A program made the translations under genes and the position numbers. This document shows, one piece after another, positions 18,655 through 26,609 of a stretch of DNA of 64,000 bases. This DNA comes from Mycolicibacterium phocaicum. GTDB taxonomy: Bacteria; Actinomycetota; Actinomycetes; Mycobacteriales; Mycobacteriaceae. The stretch lies in the NCBI RefSeq assembly GCF_010731115.1, contig NZ_AP022616.1, forward strand, positions 4,216,001-4,280,000, written 5' to 3'. The notes beneath the pieces were generated by a model. The model was not told the origin of the DNA. It did no database searches and saw nothing but the letters and a program-made list of their open reading frames with translations. Position 1 is the stretch's first letter. Every line of letters begins with the position of its first letter.

Positions 18655-19539
18655 TTCTCGGCGAGTGGTTGTGAAGATCCATGGCTCGTGCGGCAATCTG
18701 GCCGGGTCGAACTCGGCGAGCATGCCGTCGAGTGTGGTGGCGGTGTAGCCCAGAGATGCCGCGATCTGTGCCAACGCCGCCTCCGCGCCGATCTCCGAAA
18801 CCGTCACCGCGTCATCGCGTTTGGCCAGCCGCTTGCCCTCGGCGTTGAGAACCAACGGAACATGCGCGTAGACGGGCGGCGAATAGCCCAGTAGCGCAGC
18901 CAGATACGCCTGTCGCGGCGACGACGAGAGCAGATCATCGCCGCGGACCACCTGGTCGATGCCCTGCGCGGCGTCGTCCACCACGACGGCCAGGTTGTAG
19001 GCCGGGACGTTGTCGCCGCGGCGCAGCACGAAGTCGTCGACGACGCCGGTATAGCTGCCGTGCAGCAGGTCGGTGACGTTGTATTCGTCTGTTTCCGAAC
19101 GTAATCGGATGGCCGGCGGGCGGCCGGTGGCCCGGCGCCGGGCACGCTCGTCGGCGCTGAGGTTCCGGCAGGTGCCCGGATAGGCGCCTTCGGGCGCATG
19201 CGGGGCCCGCGGCGCCTGCAGGATGTCCTTTCTGCTGCAAAAACATTCGAACGTCAGGCCGCGTTGGGCGAGATCATCGACGACGGCGAGGTAGCGGGCC
19301 TCGTGTGCCGTCTGATACTCGGGTGGTTCGTCCCACGTCAGCCCGACAGCCGTCAGGTCGTCCAGCTGCCGCTGTGCCACATCGGGGAACGTACGATCGT
19401 CCAGATCCTCGACCCGCACCAGGAACCGCCGGCCCGTGGACCGCGCGAACAACCACGCCAGCACCGCCGTACGCACGTTGCCGATGTGCAGGTCGGCGGA
19501 CGGGCTCGGCGCGAACCGGCCGGCGGGGGAATGGGACAC
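18652..19539 (-). CDS. gluQ: glutamyl-queuosine tRNA(Asp) synthetase
   Basis: The 295-residue protein is a truncated glutamyl-tRNA synthetase: it has the catalytic core starting [15 protein letters not shown] (the HIGH signature is HIGN) and the KMSKS-like loop RLAKRDDAV, but no anticodon-binding domain. A Cys-rich zinc site (FECFCSRKD with a later YPGTCR) matches GluQRS. The enzyme activates Glu without tRNA and ligates it to the cyclopentenediol of queuosine at position 34 of tRNA-Asp. It complements tgt at 13.4 kb. It is divergent from ligC with 52 bp between the starts. Assignment from the shortened length and intact motifs is strong. Confidence 0.93.
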   Translation of the reverse strand: MSHSPAGRFAPSPSADLHIGNVRTAVLAWLFARSTGRRFLVRVEDLDDRTFPDVAQRQLDDLTAVGLTWDEPPEYQTAHEARYLAVVDDLAQRGLTFECFCSRKDILQAPRAPHAPEGAYPGTCRNLSADERARRRATGRPPAIRLRSETDEYNVTDLLHGSYTGVVDDFVLRRGDNVPAYNLAVVVDDAAQGIDQVVRGDDLLSSSPRQAYLAALLGYSPPVYAHVPLVLNAEGKRLAKRDDAVTVSEIGAEAALAQIAASLGYTATTLDGMLAEFDPARLPHEPWIFTTTRRE

Positions 19540-19591
19540 GACCGCAATGTAACGCGCCGGGCGATGAGATTGCCCACCCGCGCCGGTCTAC

Positions 19592-20650
19592 GTGAGTATG
19601 AAGAGTGTGGACCTACCCGTGCAGCCACCGATAGACCCCATGCTGGCCAAGGCGGCCGCGAAGGTGCCGGACGACGCAGGGCTGTGGTCCTACGAGCCGA
19701 AATGGGACGGGTTCCGCGCCCTGGTGTTCCGCGACGGTGACGAGGTGGTGCTGCAGTCCCGCAATGGCAAGGAGCTGGGCAGGTACTTCCCGGAGTTGCT
19801 CGCCGCGCTGAAGGACGAGATCGCGCCGCGCTGTGTGCTCGACGGCGAGGTGGTGGTGCCGCGGGCGATCAACGGCCGCATCCGGCTCGACTGGGAATCG
19901 CTGAGCCAGCGCATCCATCCGGCGGCCAGCCGGGTGCAGATGCTGGCCGAGCAGACGCCGGCGCATTTCATCGGATTCGACGCGCTGGCCGACGGTGCCC
20001 GCAGCCTGCTGACCGAGCCGTTCCGCGTCCGCCGCGCCGCGTTGCAAAACCTGGTGAGTGAGAAGCAGTGGTGTCACGTCACACGGACCACCGAAGATCC
20101 CGAATTGGGCGCGCACTGGCTGACCACGTTCGAGGGCGCGGGACTGGACGGCGTGATCGCCAAGCGTCTCGACGGCGCCTACCTGCCGGGCAAGCGGGAG
20201 ATGATCAAGGTCAAGCACGCCCGCGACGCCGACTGTGTGGCCATCGGTTATCGCATCCACAAGAGCGGTGAGGGCATCGGGTCCATCCTGCTCGGGCTCT
20301 ATACCGACGGTGGCGATCTCCATATGGTCGGTGGCGCAGCGTCGTTCACCGTCAAGGACCGCATCGCACTGCTGGGGGAACTTGAGCCGCTGCGTACCGG
20401 TGAAGCCCAGGACGGCGAACCGAGCCGCTGGAACTCGGCCGCCGACAAGACCTGGATTCCGATTCGCCCGGAGCGGGTATGCGAGGTGGCATACGACCAG
20501 ATGGAGGGAAACAGCGTGCATGGCAGACGGTTCCGGCACACGGTGAAGTTCCGGCGCTGGCGCCCCGACCGGGATCCGGAGAGCTGCACCTTCGACCAGC
20601 TCGACGTGCCGCTGAACTATGACCTCTATGACGTCCTGGAGAAGTCGTGA
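19592..20650 (+). CDS. ligC: ATP-dependent DNA ligase LigC
   Basis: The 352-residue ligase has the nucleotidyltransferase motif I EPKWDGFRAL with adenylated Lys37, motif III/IIIa around FIGFDALADG, motif IV GLDGVIAKR and motif V MIKVKHARDADC, followed by an OB domain. Length and sequence match mycobacterial LigC (Rv3731, about 358 residues). LigC seals nicks and works with Prim-PolC in short-gap/excision repair and as a backup in Ku-dependent end joining. The stop overlaps the start of the next gene (GTGATG), so ligase and polymerase are translationally coupled here, tighter than the divergent arrangement I recall in M. tuberculosis. GTG (19592) and ATG (19598) starts are both possible. Confidence 0.9.
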   Translation: MSMKSVDLPVQPPIDPMLAKAAAKVPDDAGLWSYEPKWDGFRALVFRDGDEVVLQSRNGKELGRYFPELLAALKDEIAPRCVLDGEVVVPRAINGRIRLDWESLSQRIHPAASRVQMLAEQTPAHFIGFDALADGARSLLTEPFRVRRAALQNLVSEKQWCHVTRTTEDPELGAHWLTTFEGAGLDGVIAKRLDGAYLPGKREMIKVKHARDADCVAIGYRIHKSGEGIGSILLGLYTDGGDLHMVGGAASFTVKDRIALLGELEPLRTGEAQDGEPSRWNSAADKTWIPIRPERVCEVAYDQMEGNSVHGRRFRHTVKFRRWRPDRDPESCTFDQLDVPLNYDLYDVLEKS

Positions 20651-21675
20651 TGGCAAGTGCCGCAGAAGAACTCGACGTCGACGGCGTCGCCGTCCGGTTC
20701 ACCAACCCGGACAAGGTGTACTTTCCGCAGCTCGGAAGCATGGGCACCAAGCGCACCATGGTCGACTACTACCTGGCGGTCGCCGACCGGATGGTGACAC
20801 TGCTGCGAGACCGGCCCACTCACCTGCAACGCTTCCCGGACGGTATCGAGGGCGAGGAGATCTACCAGAAGCGGGTGCCGGTGAAGCATCCGGATTATCT
20901 GAAGACCTGCACGGTGACCTTCCCGTCGGGGCGCACCGCCGATGCACTCAAGGTGACGCACCCGTCGGCCATCATCTGGGCCGCGCAGATGGGCACCATC
21001 ACGCTGCATCCCTGGCAGGTGCGCTGTCCCGACGTCGAACACCCCGACGAGCTGCGCATCGACCTCGATCCGCAGCCGGGAACCGGGTTCAACGAAGCCC
21101 GGGAGATCGCGACCGGGGTGCTCAAACCGATCCTCGACGAACTCGGCCTGATCGGTTACCCCAAGACGTCGGGCGGCCGGGGCGTCCACGTCTTCGTCCG
21201 GATCAAGCCGGAGTGGGATTTCATCGCCGTGCGCCGGGCCGGCATCGCGCTGGCCCGCGAAGTGGAGCGGCGCGCGCCCGATGCGGTGACGACGTCGTGG
21301 TGGAAGGAAGAACGCGGCGAGCGGCTGTTCATCGACTACAACCAGAACGCCCGGGACCGGACCTTCGCCTCGGCGTACTCGGTGCGCAAGACGCCGATCG
21401 CGACGGTGTCGACGCCACTGTCGTGGGCGGAGCTCGCCGACGCCGACCCCGACGACTACACCATGGCCACCGTGCCGAAACTGCTTGCGCAGCGCGATGA
21501 TCCGTGGGCCGGTATCGACGATGTGGCGCATTCCCTGGAGCCGTTGCTCGACATGGTGCAGGCGGACGAGGACCGGGGGCTGGGCGATCTGCCGTATCCG
21601 CCGAACTATCCCAAGATGCCGGGCGAACCGAAACGGGTACAGCCGAGCAAGGACCGGGACCTCAAGGGGTCCTAG
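20647..21675 (+). CDS. Prim-PolC / LigD-type archaeo-eukaryotic primase-polymerase
   Basis: A stand-alone 342-residue polymerase of the LigD POL (AEP) family. Visible motifs are ELRIDLDPQPGTGF (catalytic Asp pair), TSGGRGVHVFVRI (the nucleotide-binding SGGxH-like motif) and LFIDYNQNARDRTFASAY (third acidic site and template contacts). It corresponds to Rv3730c/Prim-PolC (PolD1 in M. smegmatis), which fills short gaps and incorporates ribonucleotides for LigC to seal. It starts with GTG at 20647 or ATG at 20650, overlapping the ligC stop. No nuclease or ligase domain is fused. Confidence 0.9.
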   Translation: MMASAAEELDVDGVAVRFTNPDKVYFPQLGSMGTKRTMVDYYLAVADRMVTLLRDRPTHLQRFPDGIEGEEIYQKRVPVKHPDYLKTCTVTFPSGRTADALKVTHPSAIIWAAQMGTITLHPWQVRCPDVEHPDELRIDLDPQPGTGFNEAREIATGVLKPILDELGLIGYPKTSGGRGVHVFVRIKPEWDFIAVRRAGIALAREVERRAPDAVTTSWWKEERGERLFIDYNQNARDRTFASAYSVRKTPIATVSTPLSWAELADADPDDYTMATVPKLLAQRDDPWAGIDDVAHSLEPLLDMVQADEDRGLGDLPYPPNYPKMPGEPKRVQPSKDRDLKGS

Positions 21676-21685
21676 GACCGTGCGA

Positions 21686-21886
21686 TCACGGGGAACACGT
21701 GTGCGCCGCGCCCTGCGGGCTGGGCAGCGCCTGGAGATCATCGGTGCCGCAGCCGAGCGCGGTCGCCGAGATCAGCAGTGCCAGCACCGCGAGGTACCGG
21801 AGGGGCTTTCCACGCCACGAACGGGTATTCACCTGGTATTCCGATGAGTCGCTGACGCCAACTGAAATATTTTGCTGTCGTCGCAC
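21686..21886 (-). CDS. small predicted exported protein
   Basis: A 66-residue protein on the minus strand, unrecognised. Coding is supported by an excellent ribosome binding site, GGAGGTGG, seven bases before a GTG start at 21886, and by a sensible signal: a polar basic N-terminus (MRRQQN...SWRGKPLR), a hydrophobic segment YLAVLALLISATALGCG and a short polar tail with one further Cys. The Cys after the hydrophobic stretch could be a lipidation site although the preceding residues are not a perfect lipobox. It is convergent with the Prim-PolC gene, with 10 bp between their ends. Its own promoter should lie in the 21890-22040 gap shared with the divergent GAP-family gene. Confidence 0.6.
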   Translation of the reverse strand: MRRQQNISVGVSDSSEYQVNTRSWRGKPLRYLAVLALLISATALGCGTDDLQALPSPQGAAHTCSP

Positions 21887-22047
21887 GATGCCACCTCCTC
21901 AGTGTGAATATCGCCTAGTAATGGCAACTTACCGGTAAGTATCGGTTGGTAGCCAGAAATCGCCGAACAAGTTCGCTGAGATCGTACATCGGCGCATATT
22001 GACGATCGTGGCGGCTCCGGGCCGATCCACTGGGTAGATTGCTGCCC

Positions 22048-22737
22048 ATGACTGGAAGCTGGGGCACCGTGTTGACCGGGCTCGTTCCCCTCGGGCTGGT
22101 GGTGGCACTGTCGCCCATCACCGTCATCCCGGCGGTGTTGGTCCTGCAGGCTCCGCGCCCCCGGCCGACGGGACTGGCGTTCCTCGCCGGCTGGGCCGTC
22201 GGTCTGGCGGTGGTGACGGCCGTCTGCGTCCAGGCCTCACATCTGCTCGGCGGCGCGCACCATGGCCACAAGTCGCCGCCCGAGTGGGCTTCGTGGCTGC
22301 GGGTGGTGCTGGGTGCCGCGCTCATCGTCTTCGGCATCTATCGCTGGTTCACCCGGCACGACAGCACCGATTCGCCGGGTTGGATGAAGAAGATCGGGAC
22401 CCTCACCCCGGTCCGCGCGGCGGCGATGGGTGTGGCGCTGGTCGTGGTGCGCCCCGACGTCGTATTGATCTGTGTACCAGCCGGATTGGCGATCGGCACC
22501 GCTGGGCTCGGCCTCGAGGGCGACTGGCTGGCCGCGGCCTTCTTCGTGATCGTCGCCGCGTCGACAGTGGCGATCCCGACCGTGGCCTACGCCATCGCCG
22601 GTGCTCGGCTCGACGACACGATGCGGCGGCTCAAAGACTGGATGGAGAAGAACAACGCCGCGCTGATGGCGGTGGTGATGGTCGTCATCGGCGCGATGGT
22701 GCTGCACAACGGCGCACGTGCACTCGGGTGGCTCTAG
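22048..22737 (+). CDS. GAP family membrane protein (Sap/sulfolipid-1-addressing-like)
   Basis: A 229-residue polytopic membrane protein with about six hydrophobic segments. The first is TGLVPLGLVVALSPITVIPA, with the conserved S/P-I motif; later ones include WLRVVLGAALIVFGIYRW and LMAVVMVVIGAMVLHNG. A His-rich loop HHGHK lies after the second segment. This matches the GAP/Sap family (PF11139 type), which in mycobacteria assists surface display of glycolipids such as sulfolipid and glycopeptidolipid. The molecular activity is unknown. The ATG at 22048 is preferred over a TTG at 22039. It is isolated, ending at a strong hairpin shared with cspA. Confidence 0.75.
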   Translation: MTGSWGTVLTGLVPLGLVVALSPITVIPAVLVLQAPRPRPTGLAFLAGWAVGLAVVTAVCVQASHLLGGAHHGHKSPPEWASWLRVVLGAALIVFGIYRWFTRHDSTDSPGWMKKIGTLTPVRAAAMGVALVVVRPDVVLICVPAGLAIGTAGLGLEGDWLAAAFFVIVAASTVAIPTVAYAIAGARLDDTMRRLKDWMEKNNAALMAVVMVVIGAMVLHNGARALGWL

Positions 22738-22790
22738 GACAGACCGAGGCGACAGGTGTTCCTGACCGGAAAACTCCGGTAGAGACGCCA

Positions 22791-22831
22791 TCGCGCGGAT
22801 GCCCAGGTCACAGACCTGCGCATCCGCGCGA
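22791..22831. terminator. long hairpin between convergent GAP gene and cspA
   Basis: Arms 22791-22802 and 22820-22831 are a perfect 12-bp inverted repeat (TCGCGCGGATGC). They continue across a single C/C mismatch into a second perfect 6-bp stem (CAGGTC/GACCTG, 22804-22818) with a 3-base loop, making one near-continuous 18-pair stem. It lies 54 bp after the GAP gene stop. Confidence 0.75.
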
Positions 22832-22862
22832 CAGTGCGAAAAGAATTGTGGAAAAGAATTGT

Positions 22863-22890
22863 GGCTGGTGCGAAGCGCTCCGCACCAGCC
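22863..22890 (-). terminator. intrinsic terminator of cspA (distal hairpin)
   Basis: On the minus strand GGCTGGTGCG/CGCACCAGCC (10-bp arms, 8-base loop) is followed by ACAATTCTTTTCCACAATTC, a T-rich tail that is itself a tandem repeat of CACAATTCTTTTC. Preceded by a shorter hairpin directly after the stop. Confidence 0.8.
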
Positions 22891-22891
22891 G

Positions 22892-22911
22892 ACTGAGCTT
22901 TCGGGCTCAGT
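22892..22911 (-). terminator. short hairpin directly after the cspA stop
   Basis: ACTGAGC (22892-22898) and GCTCAGT (22905-22911) pair around a 6-base loop and overlap the last base of the cspA stop codon. With the following hairpin this gives a tandem stem-loop 3' end, which may protect the abundant cspA mRNA. Confidence 0.55.
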
Positions 22912-23114
22912 TAGACCGCGGTGACTCCGGTCGCAGCCGGGCCCTTGCTGCCCTGACCGACCTCGAACTCGACCCGCTGGCCCTCGTCGAGGGTGCGGAA
23001 ACCGTTGCTCTTGATCTCCGAGTAATGGACGAACAGATCCTTGGAGCCGTCGTCGGGAGTGATGAAGCCGAAGCCCTTCTCACTGTTGAACCATTTCACA
23101 GTTCCCTGTGGCAT
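22911..23114 (-). CDS. cspA: cold-shock protein CspA
   Basis: The 67-residue protein is a single cold-shock domain: [18 protein letters not shown] contains RNP1 (KGFGFI) and DLFVHYSEI contains RNP2. It binds single-stranded RNA and DNA as an mRNA chaperone. The ATG at 23114 fits the family start; an 18-codon upstream extension in the same frame has no homology and would lie in the long 5' leader typical of cold-shock genes. Two tandem hairpins follow the stop. Sequence and size match mycobacterial CspA (Rv3648c). Confidence 0.95.
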   Translation of the reverse strand: MPQGTVKWFNSEKGFGFITPDDGSKDLFVHYSEIKSNGFRTLDEGQRVEFEVGQGSKGPAATGVTAV

Positions 23115-23308
23115 ATACCAACTTCTCTCATGTAGAGCGGACGTTAGGAAGAAACGTCCGCTCGGCATCTTAGCTCAGTTCGATGCCCGTGCGCACCCTG
23201 AACTGCACATATCGATATCAGGTGTGAACCGGCCTTTCGCCGGGTATGGGGACGGCAGGAGAGCGCCGGCCTCCGCTGTCTGCCGGCCCCGGCCCGGAAG
23301 TGACGGAC

Positions 23309-24826
23309 ATGCGACTGGTTGCGGCCGTGCTCGCTGTCGTTTCCGTCCTCCTCGCGACGTCGTGCGCGCCCGCACAACGCGTTGACCTGGGCCGGGACGC
23401 GGGTTACCTGATCGCCGCGATCTCCGGCGAGCCCGACCAACTCGACCCGCAGAAGACCAGCGCGTACTTCGCCTTCGAGGTTCTGGAGAACGTCTTCGAC
23501 ACCCTCGTGGAACCGGACGCCGACCTGATCATGCGGCCCGCCCTCGCGCAGTCGTGGGACGTCTCTCCTGATCAACTGGCATGGACGTTCCACCTGCGGC
23601 CCGGCGTGACGTTCCACGACGGCAGCCCGCTGACCGCGTCGGACGTCGTCTACTCCTACCGCCGGATCATCGACGGCAAGCTGGCCAATGCCGACAAGTT
23701 CAGCGCCGTCACCGACGTCACCGCGACCGACGACCACACGGTCCGGATCACCGTGGCCCACCCGACGCCGAACCTGCTGACCAATCTCGGCGAGTTCAAA
23801 GGCGTGGCGATCGTGCAGCGCCGCAATGTCGAGGAGGGGCAGATCGCGAGCCACCCCATCGGCACCGGGCCGTTCGCCTTCGTCAGCCAGCGCAGCGGAG
23901 ATGCGATCACGCTGCGCGCAAATCCGGGCTACTGGGCCGGGGCCCCGCGGATTCCGGGCGTGACGTTCCGCTTCATCAGTGAGCCGTCGACGGCGCTGTC
24001 GGCACTGCAGGCCGGTGAGATCGACTGGACCGACGCCGTGCCGCCGCAGCGGATCACCCAGCTGCGGGGCGACGATTCGCTCCACCTCGCGGTCACGCCG
24101 AGCAATGACTACTGGTACCTGGCGCTCAACGAGGCCCGGCCGCCGTGGCAGGACGTGCGCGTGCGGCAGGCCGTCGCCTACGCCATCGACCGGGCGTCGA
24201 TCGTGCAGGCGACCAGTTACGGTGCGGCGCAGGCCAATCAGCTCGCGATCCCGCAGGGCAACCCGTGGTACACGCCCTACGACAAGTACCGCTACGACAT
24301 CGACCACGCCAAAGCGCTGCTGCGGCAGGCCGGCTCGACGCCGACCGCCATGGACCTGCTGGTCACCAGCGAGTACCCGCAGACGGTGACCGCCGCCCAG
24401 GTGATCGCCGACAACCTTGCGCCGCTGGGCATCCGGGTCACCATCCGCACCGTCGACTTCGGGACGTGGCTCGACGAACAACACAGCGGCCACTTCGACA
24501 TGCTGATGATGGGCTGGCTCGGCAACATCGATCCCGACGACTTCTACTACGCGCAGCACCACACCGGCGGTGCGAGCAATGCCCAGAAATTCTCGGATCC
24601 GCGCGTCGACGCGCTGCTGGACGCCGGCCGAACGGAGACCGATCAGCAAGTGCGGCACCAGGATTACACGCAGGCGGCGACGCTCATCGCGGACCAGGTG
24701 AGCTACCTCTACCTGTACAACCCCGCCGTGGTGCAGGCCTGGTCGCCGCGGCTGACGGGCTATGAGGCCAGGCGCGACAAGGCAATTCGGTTCCGGGGCG
24801 CGGCACTCGGGGGTGACCGGCCATGA
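23309..24826 (+). CDS. dppA: dipeptide/oligopeptide ABC transporter substrate-binding lipoprotein
   Basis: About 505 residues from the ATG at 23309, chosen because GGAAG lies 8 bases upstream and a lipoprotein signal begins there (MRLVAAVLAVVSVLLATSCA). An in-frame ATG at 23246 would place a polar stretch before the signal. The mature part is a family-5 solute-binding protein: LDPQKTSAYFAFEVLENVFDTL, the WTFHLRPGVTFHDGSPLTASDV signature region, and DYWYLALNEARPPWQDVRVRQA. It delivers peptides to the DppB/DppC channel. Gene order A-B-C-D and the fused ATPase match M. tuberculosis Rv3666c-Rv3663c, a system reported to import dipeptides and heme. All four genes overlap by ATGA, a single coupled operon. 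Confidence 0.82.
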   Translation: MRLVAAVLAVVSVLLATSCAPAQRVDLGRDAGYLIAAISGEPDQLDPQKTSAYFAFEVLENVFDTLVEPDADLIMRPALAQSWDVSPDQLAWTFHLRPGVTFHDGSPLTASDVVYSYRRIIDGKLANADKFSAVTDVTATDDHTVRITVAHPTPNLLTNLGEFKGVAIVQRRNVEEGQIASHPIGTGPFAFVSQRSGDAITLRANPGYWAGAPRIPGVTFRFISEPSTALSALQAGEIDWTDAVPPQRITQLRGDDSLHLAVTPSNDYWYLALNEARPPWQDVRVRQAVAYAIDRASIVQATSYGAAQANQLAIPQGNPWYTPYDKYRYDIDHAKALLRQAGSTPTAMDLLVTSEYPQTVTAAQVIADNLAPLGIRVTIRTVDFGTWLDEQHSGHFDMLMMGWLGNIDPDDFYYAQHHTGGASNAQKFSDPRVDALLDAGRTETDQQVRHQDYTQAATLIADQVSYLYLYNPAVVQAWSPRLTGYEARRDKAIRFRGAALGGDRP

Positions 24827-25773
24827 CCATCCTGCGATTCCTGGTCCGCCGGCTCGTCTACTCACTGGTGGTTCTGGTGGGCGTTCTCATCGTGGTGTTC
24901 GCGTTGGTCCATCTGGTTCCCGGCGATCCGGTGCGCATCGCCCTGGGCACGCGGTACACCCCCGAGGCGTACGACGCCCTGCGGCACGCGAGCGGCCTGG
25001 ACCGGCCACTGGCCGCCCAGTTCGTCAGCTACCTCGGCCATGCCGCGACGGGGAATCTCGGCGTGAGCTTCCGCAGCGGCGACCCGGTGGCCCAGGTGCT
25101 GGCCGAGCGGTTGCCCGCCACCGTCTCCCTGGCCGTGGTCGGCATCGTCCTGGCGCTCGTGATCGCGCTGCCGGCCGGCATCTACGCGGCCGCACACGAA
25201 GGTCGGCTCAGCGACGTGATCGTCCGCGTCACAAGTCAATTCGGGGTGTCCGTCCCGGACTTCTGGCTGGGCATCCTGCTCATCTCGCTGTTCTCCACGA
25301 CGCTGGGCTGGTTGCCGACATCGGGCTACCGGCCGCTGCTCGACGATCCGACGGGCTGGCTGCGCCACGTGATCCTGCCGGGCCTGACCGTGGGCCTGGT
25401 GGCCGCGGCGATCATGACGCGCTACGTCCGCTCCGCGGTGCTGGAGGTGTCCGCGATGGGTTACGTCCGGACCGCGCGCTCGAAAGGCCTACCGCCACGG
25501 GTTATCACGCTGCGACACGTCGTCCGCAACGCCCTGGCGCCCATCCTCACCATCACCGGTATCCAACTGGCGACGATTCTCGGCGGCGTCATCGTGGTCG
25601 AGGTGGTGTTCGCCTGGCCGGGCCTGGGCCGGCTGGTCTACCTCTCGGTGGCCGCGCGCGACTACCCCGTGATCCAGGGCGCGGTGCTCCTCATCGCGGT
25701 CCTGTTCCTGACGGTCAACCTGGTGGTGGATGTGCTGTACGCCCTTGTCGACCCGCGGATTCGGCTGTCATGA
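24823..25773 (+). CDS. dppB: dipeptide ABC transporter permease DppB
   Basis: A 316-residue inner-membrane permease with the DppB/OppB layout: N-terminal helix FLVRRLVYSLVVLVGVLIVVF, a large periplasmic loop with VHLVPGDPVRIALGTRY, and the BPD permease core containing the EAA loop (YVRTARSKGLPPRVITLRHVVRNA). It pairs with DppC to make the channel. The ATG overlaps the dppA stop by 4 bp. Confidence 0.87.
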   Translation: MTILRFLVRRLVYSLVVLVGVLIVVFALVHLVPGDPVRIALGTRYTPEAYDALRHASGLDRPLAAQFVSYLGHAATGNLGVSFRSGDPVAQVLAERLPATVSLAVVGIVLALVIALPAGIYAAAHEGRLSDVIVRVTSQFGVSVPDFWLGILLISLFSTTLGWLPTSGYRPLLDDPTGWLRHVILPGLTVGLVAAAIMTRYVRSAVLEVSAMGYVRTARSKGLPPRVITLRHVVRNALAPILTITGIQLATILGGVIVVEVVFAWPGLGRLVYLSVAARDYPVIQGAVLLIAVLFLTVNLVVDVLYALVDPRIRLS

Positions 25774-26609
25774 GACTGCGCGCGAACCCCGTCACGGTGC
25801 TCAGCGCCGGCGTCGTCGCGGCCGCAGTGGTCATTGCCGTGGGCGCCGGGTGGCTGGCGCCGTACGGCATCAACGACGTCGACGTACCGCAGGCGCTGCG
25901 GCCGCCGAGCGGTGCACACTGGTTCGGAACGGACGAGCTCGGCCGCGATGTGTTGTCCCGCGTGCTGACGGGCCTGCAGGCGTCGATGACGGTGGCGGTG
26001 GTCAGCGTGGCGTGCGCCGCGGTGGTCGGGACCGCGCTGGGCGTCATGGCCGGTTATCGCGGCGGCTGGCTCGACACCGTGGTGATGCGGGTCGTCGACG
26101 TGATGTTCGCGTTCCCGGTGCTGCTGTTGGCCATGGCGATCGTCGCGGTGCTCGGGCCCGGGCTGGCGACGACGATCGCCGCGATCAGCGTCGTCTACGT
26201 GCCGATCTTCGCGCGGGTGGCCCGGGCCAGCACCCTGGCCGTGCGGGAGGAGCCGTACGTGGCGGTGTCGCGCACCCTGGGAACCGGCACGGCCTACATC
26301 CTGGCCCGGCACGTCCTGCCGAACATCACCGGGCCGCTCATCGTCCAGACGTCGCTGTCACTGGCGTTCGCCATCCTGTCCGAGGCCGCGCTGTCCTTCC
26401 TGGGGCTGGGTATCCAGCCGCCGCAGCCGTCGCTGGGCCGGATGATCTTCGATTCGCAGGGCTTCGTCACACTGGCCTGGTGGATGGCGGTGTTCCCCGG
26501 CGCGGCGATAGTCGTCATCGTGCTGGCCTGCAACCTGCTCGGTGACGGGCTGCGTGATGTCCTCGATCCCAAGCAGCGCACCATGATCGAAGCGCGGCGG
26601 CAGTCATGA
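25770..26609 (+). CDS. dppC: dipeptide ABC transporter permease DppC
   Basis: The 279-residue permease starts at the ATG at 25770 that overlaps the dppB stop. The N-terminal helix VTVLSAGVVAAAVVIAVGA is followed by the family signature HWFGTDELGRDVLSRVL and an EAA loop, EEPYVAVSRTLGTGTAYILA. The same frame is open upstream into dppB, but the DppC homology and the ATGA junction fix the start. Forms a heterodimeric channel with DppB. Confidence 0.87.
   Translation: MRLRANPVTVLSAGVVAAAVVIAVGAGWLAPYGINDVDVPQALRPPSGAHWFGTDELGRDVLSRVLTGLQASMTVAVVSVACAAVVGTALGVMAGYRGGWLDTVVMRVVDVMFAFPVLLLAMAIVAVLGPGLATTIAAISVVYVPIFARVARASTLAVREEPYVAVSRTLGTGTAYILARHVLPNITGPLIVQTSLSLAFAILSEAALSFLGLGIQPPQPSLGRMIFDSQGFVTLAWWMAVFPGAAIVVIVLACNLLGDGLRDVLDPKQRTMIEARRQS

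Noticed and set aside
24762..25769. Upstream extension of the DppC frame to 24762
   Set aside because: The extension overlaps DppB out of frame; DppC homology and the ATGA junction place the start at 25770.
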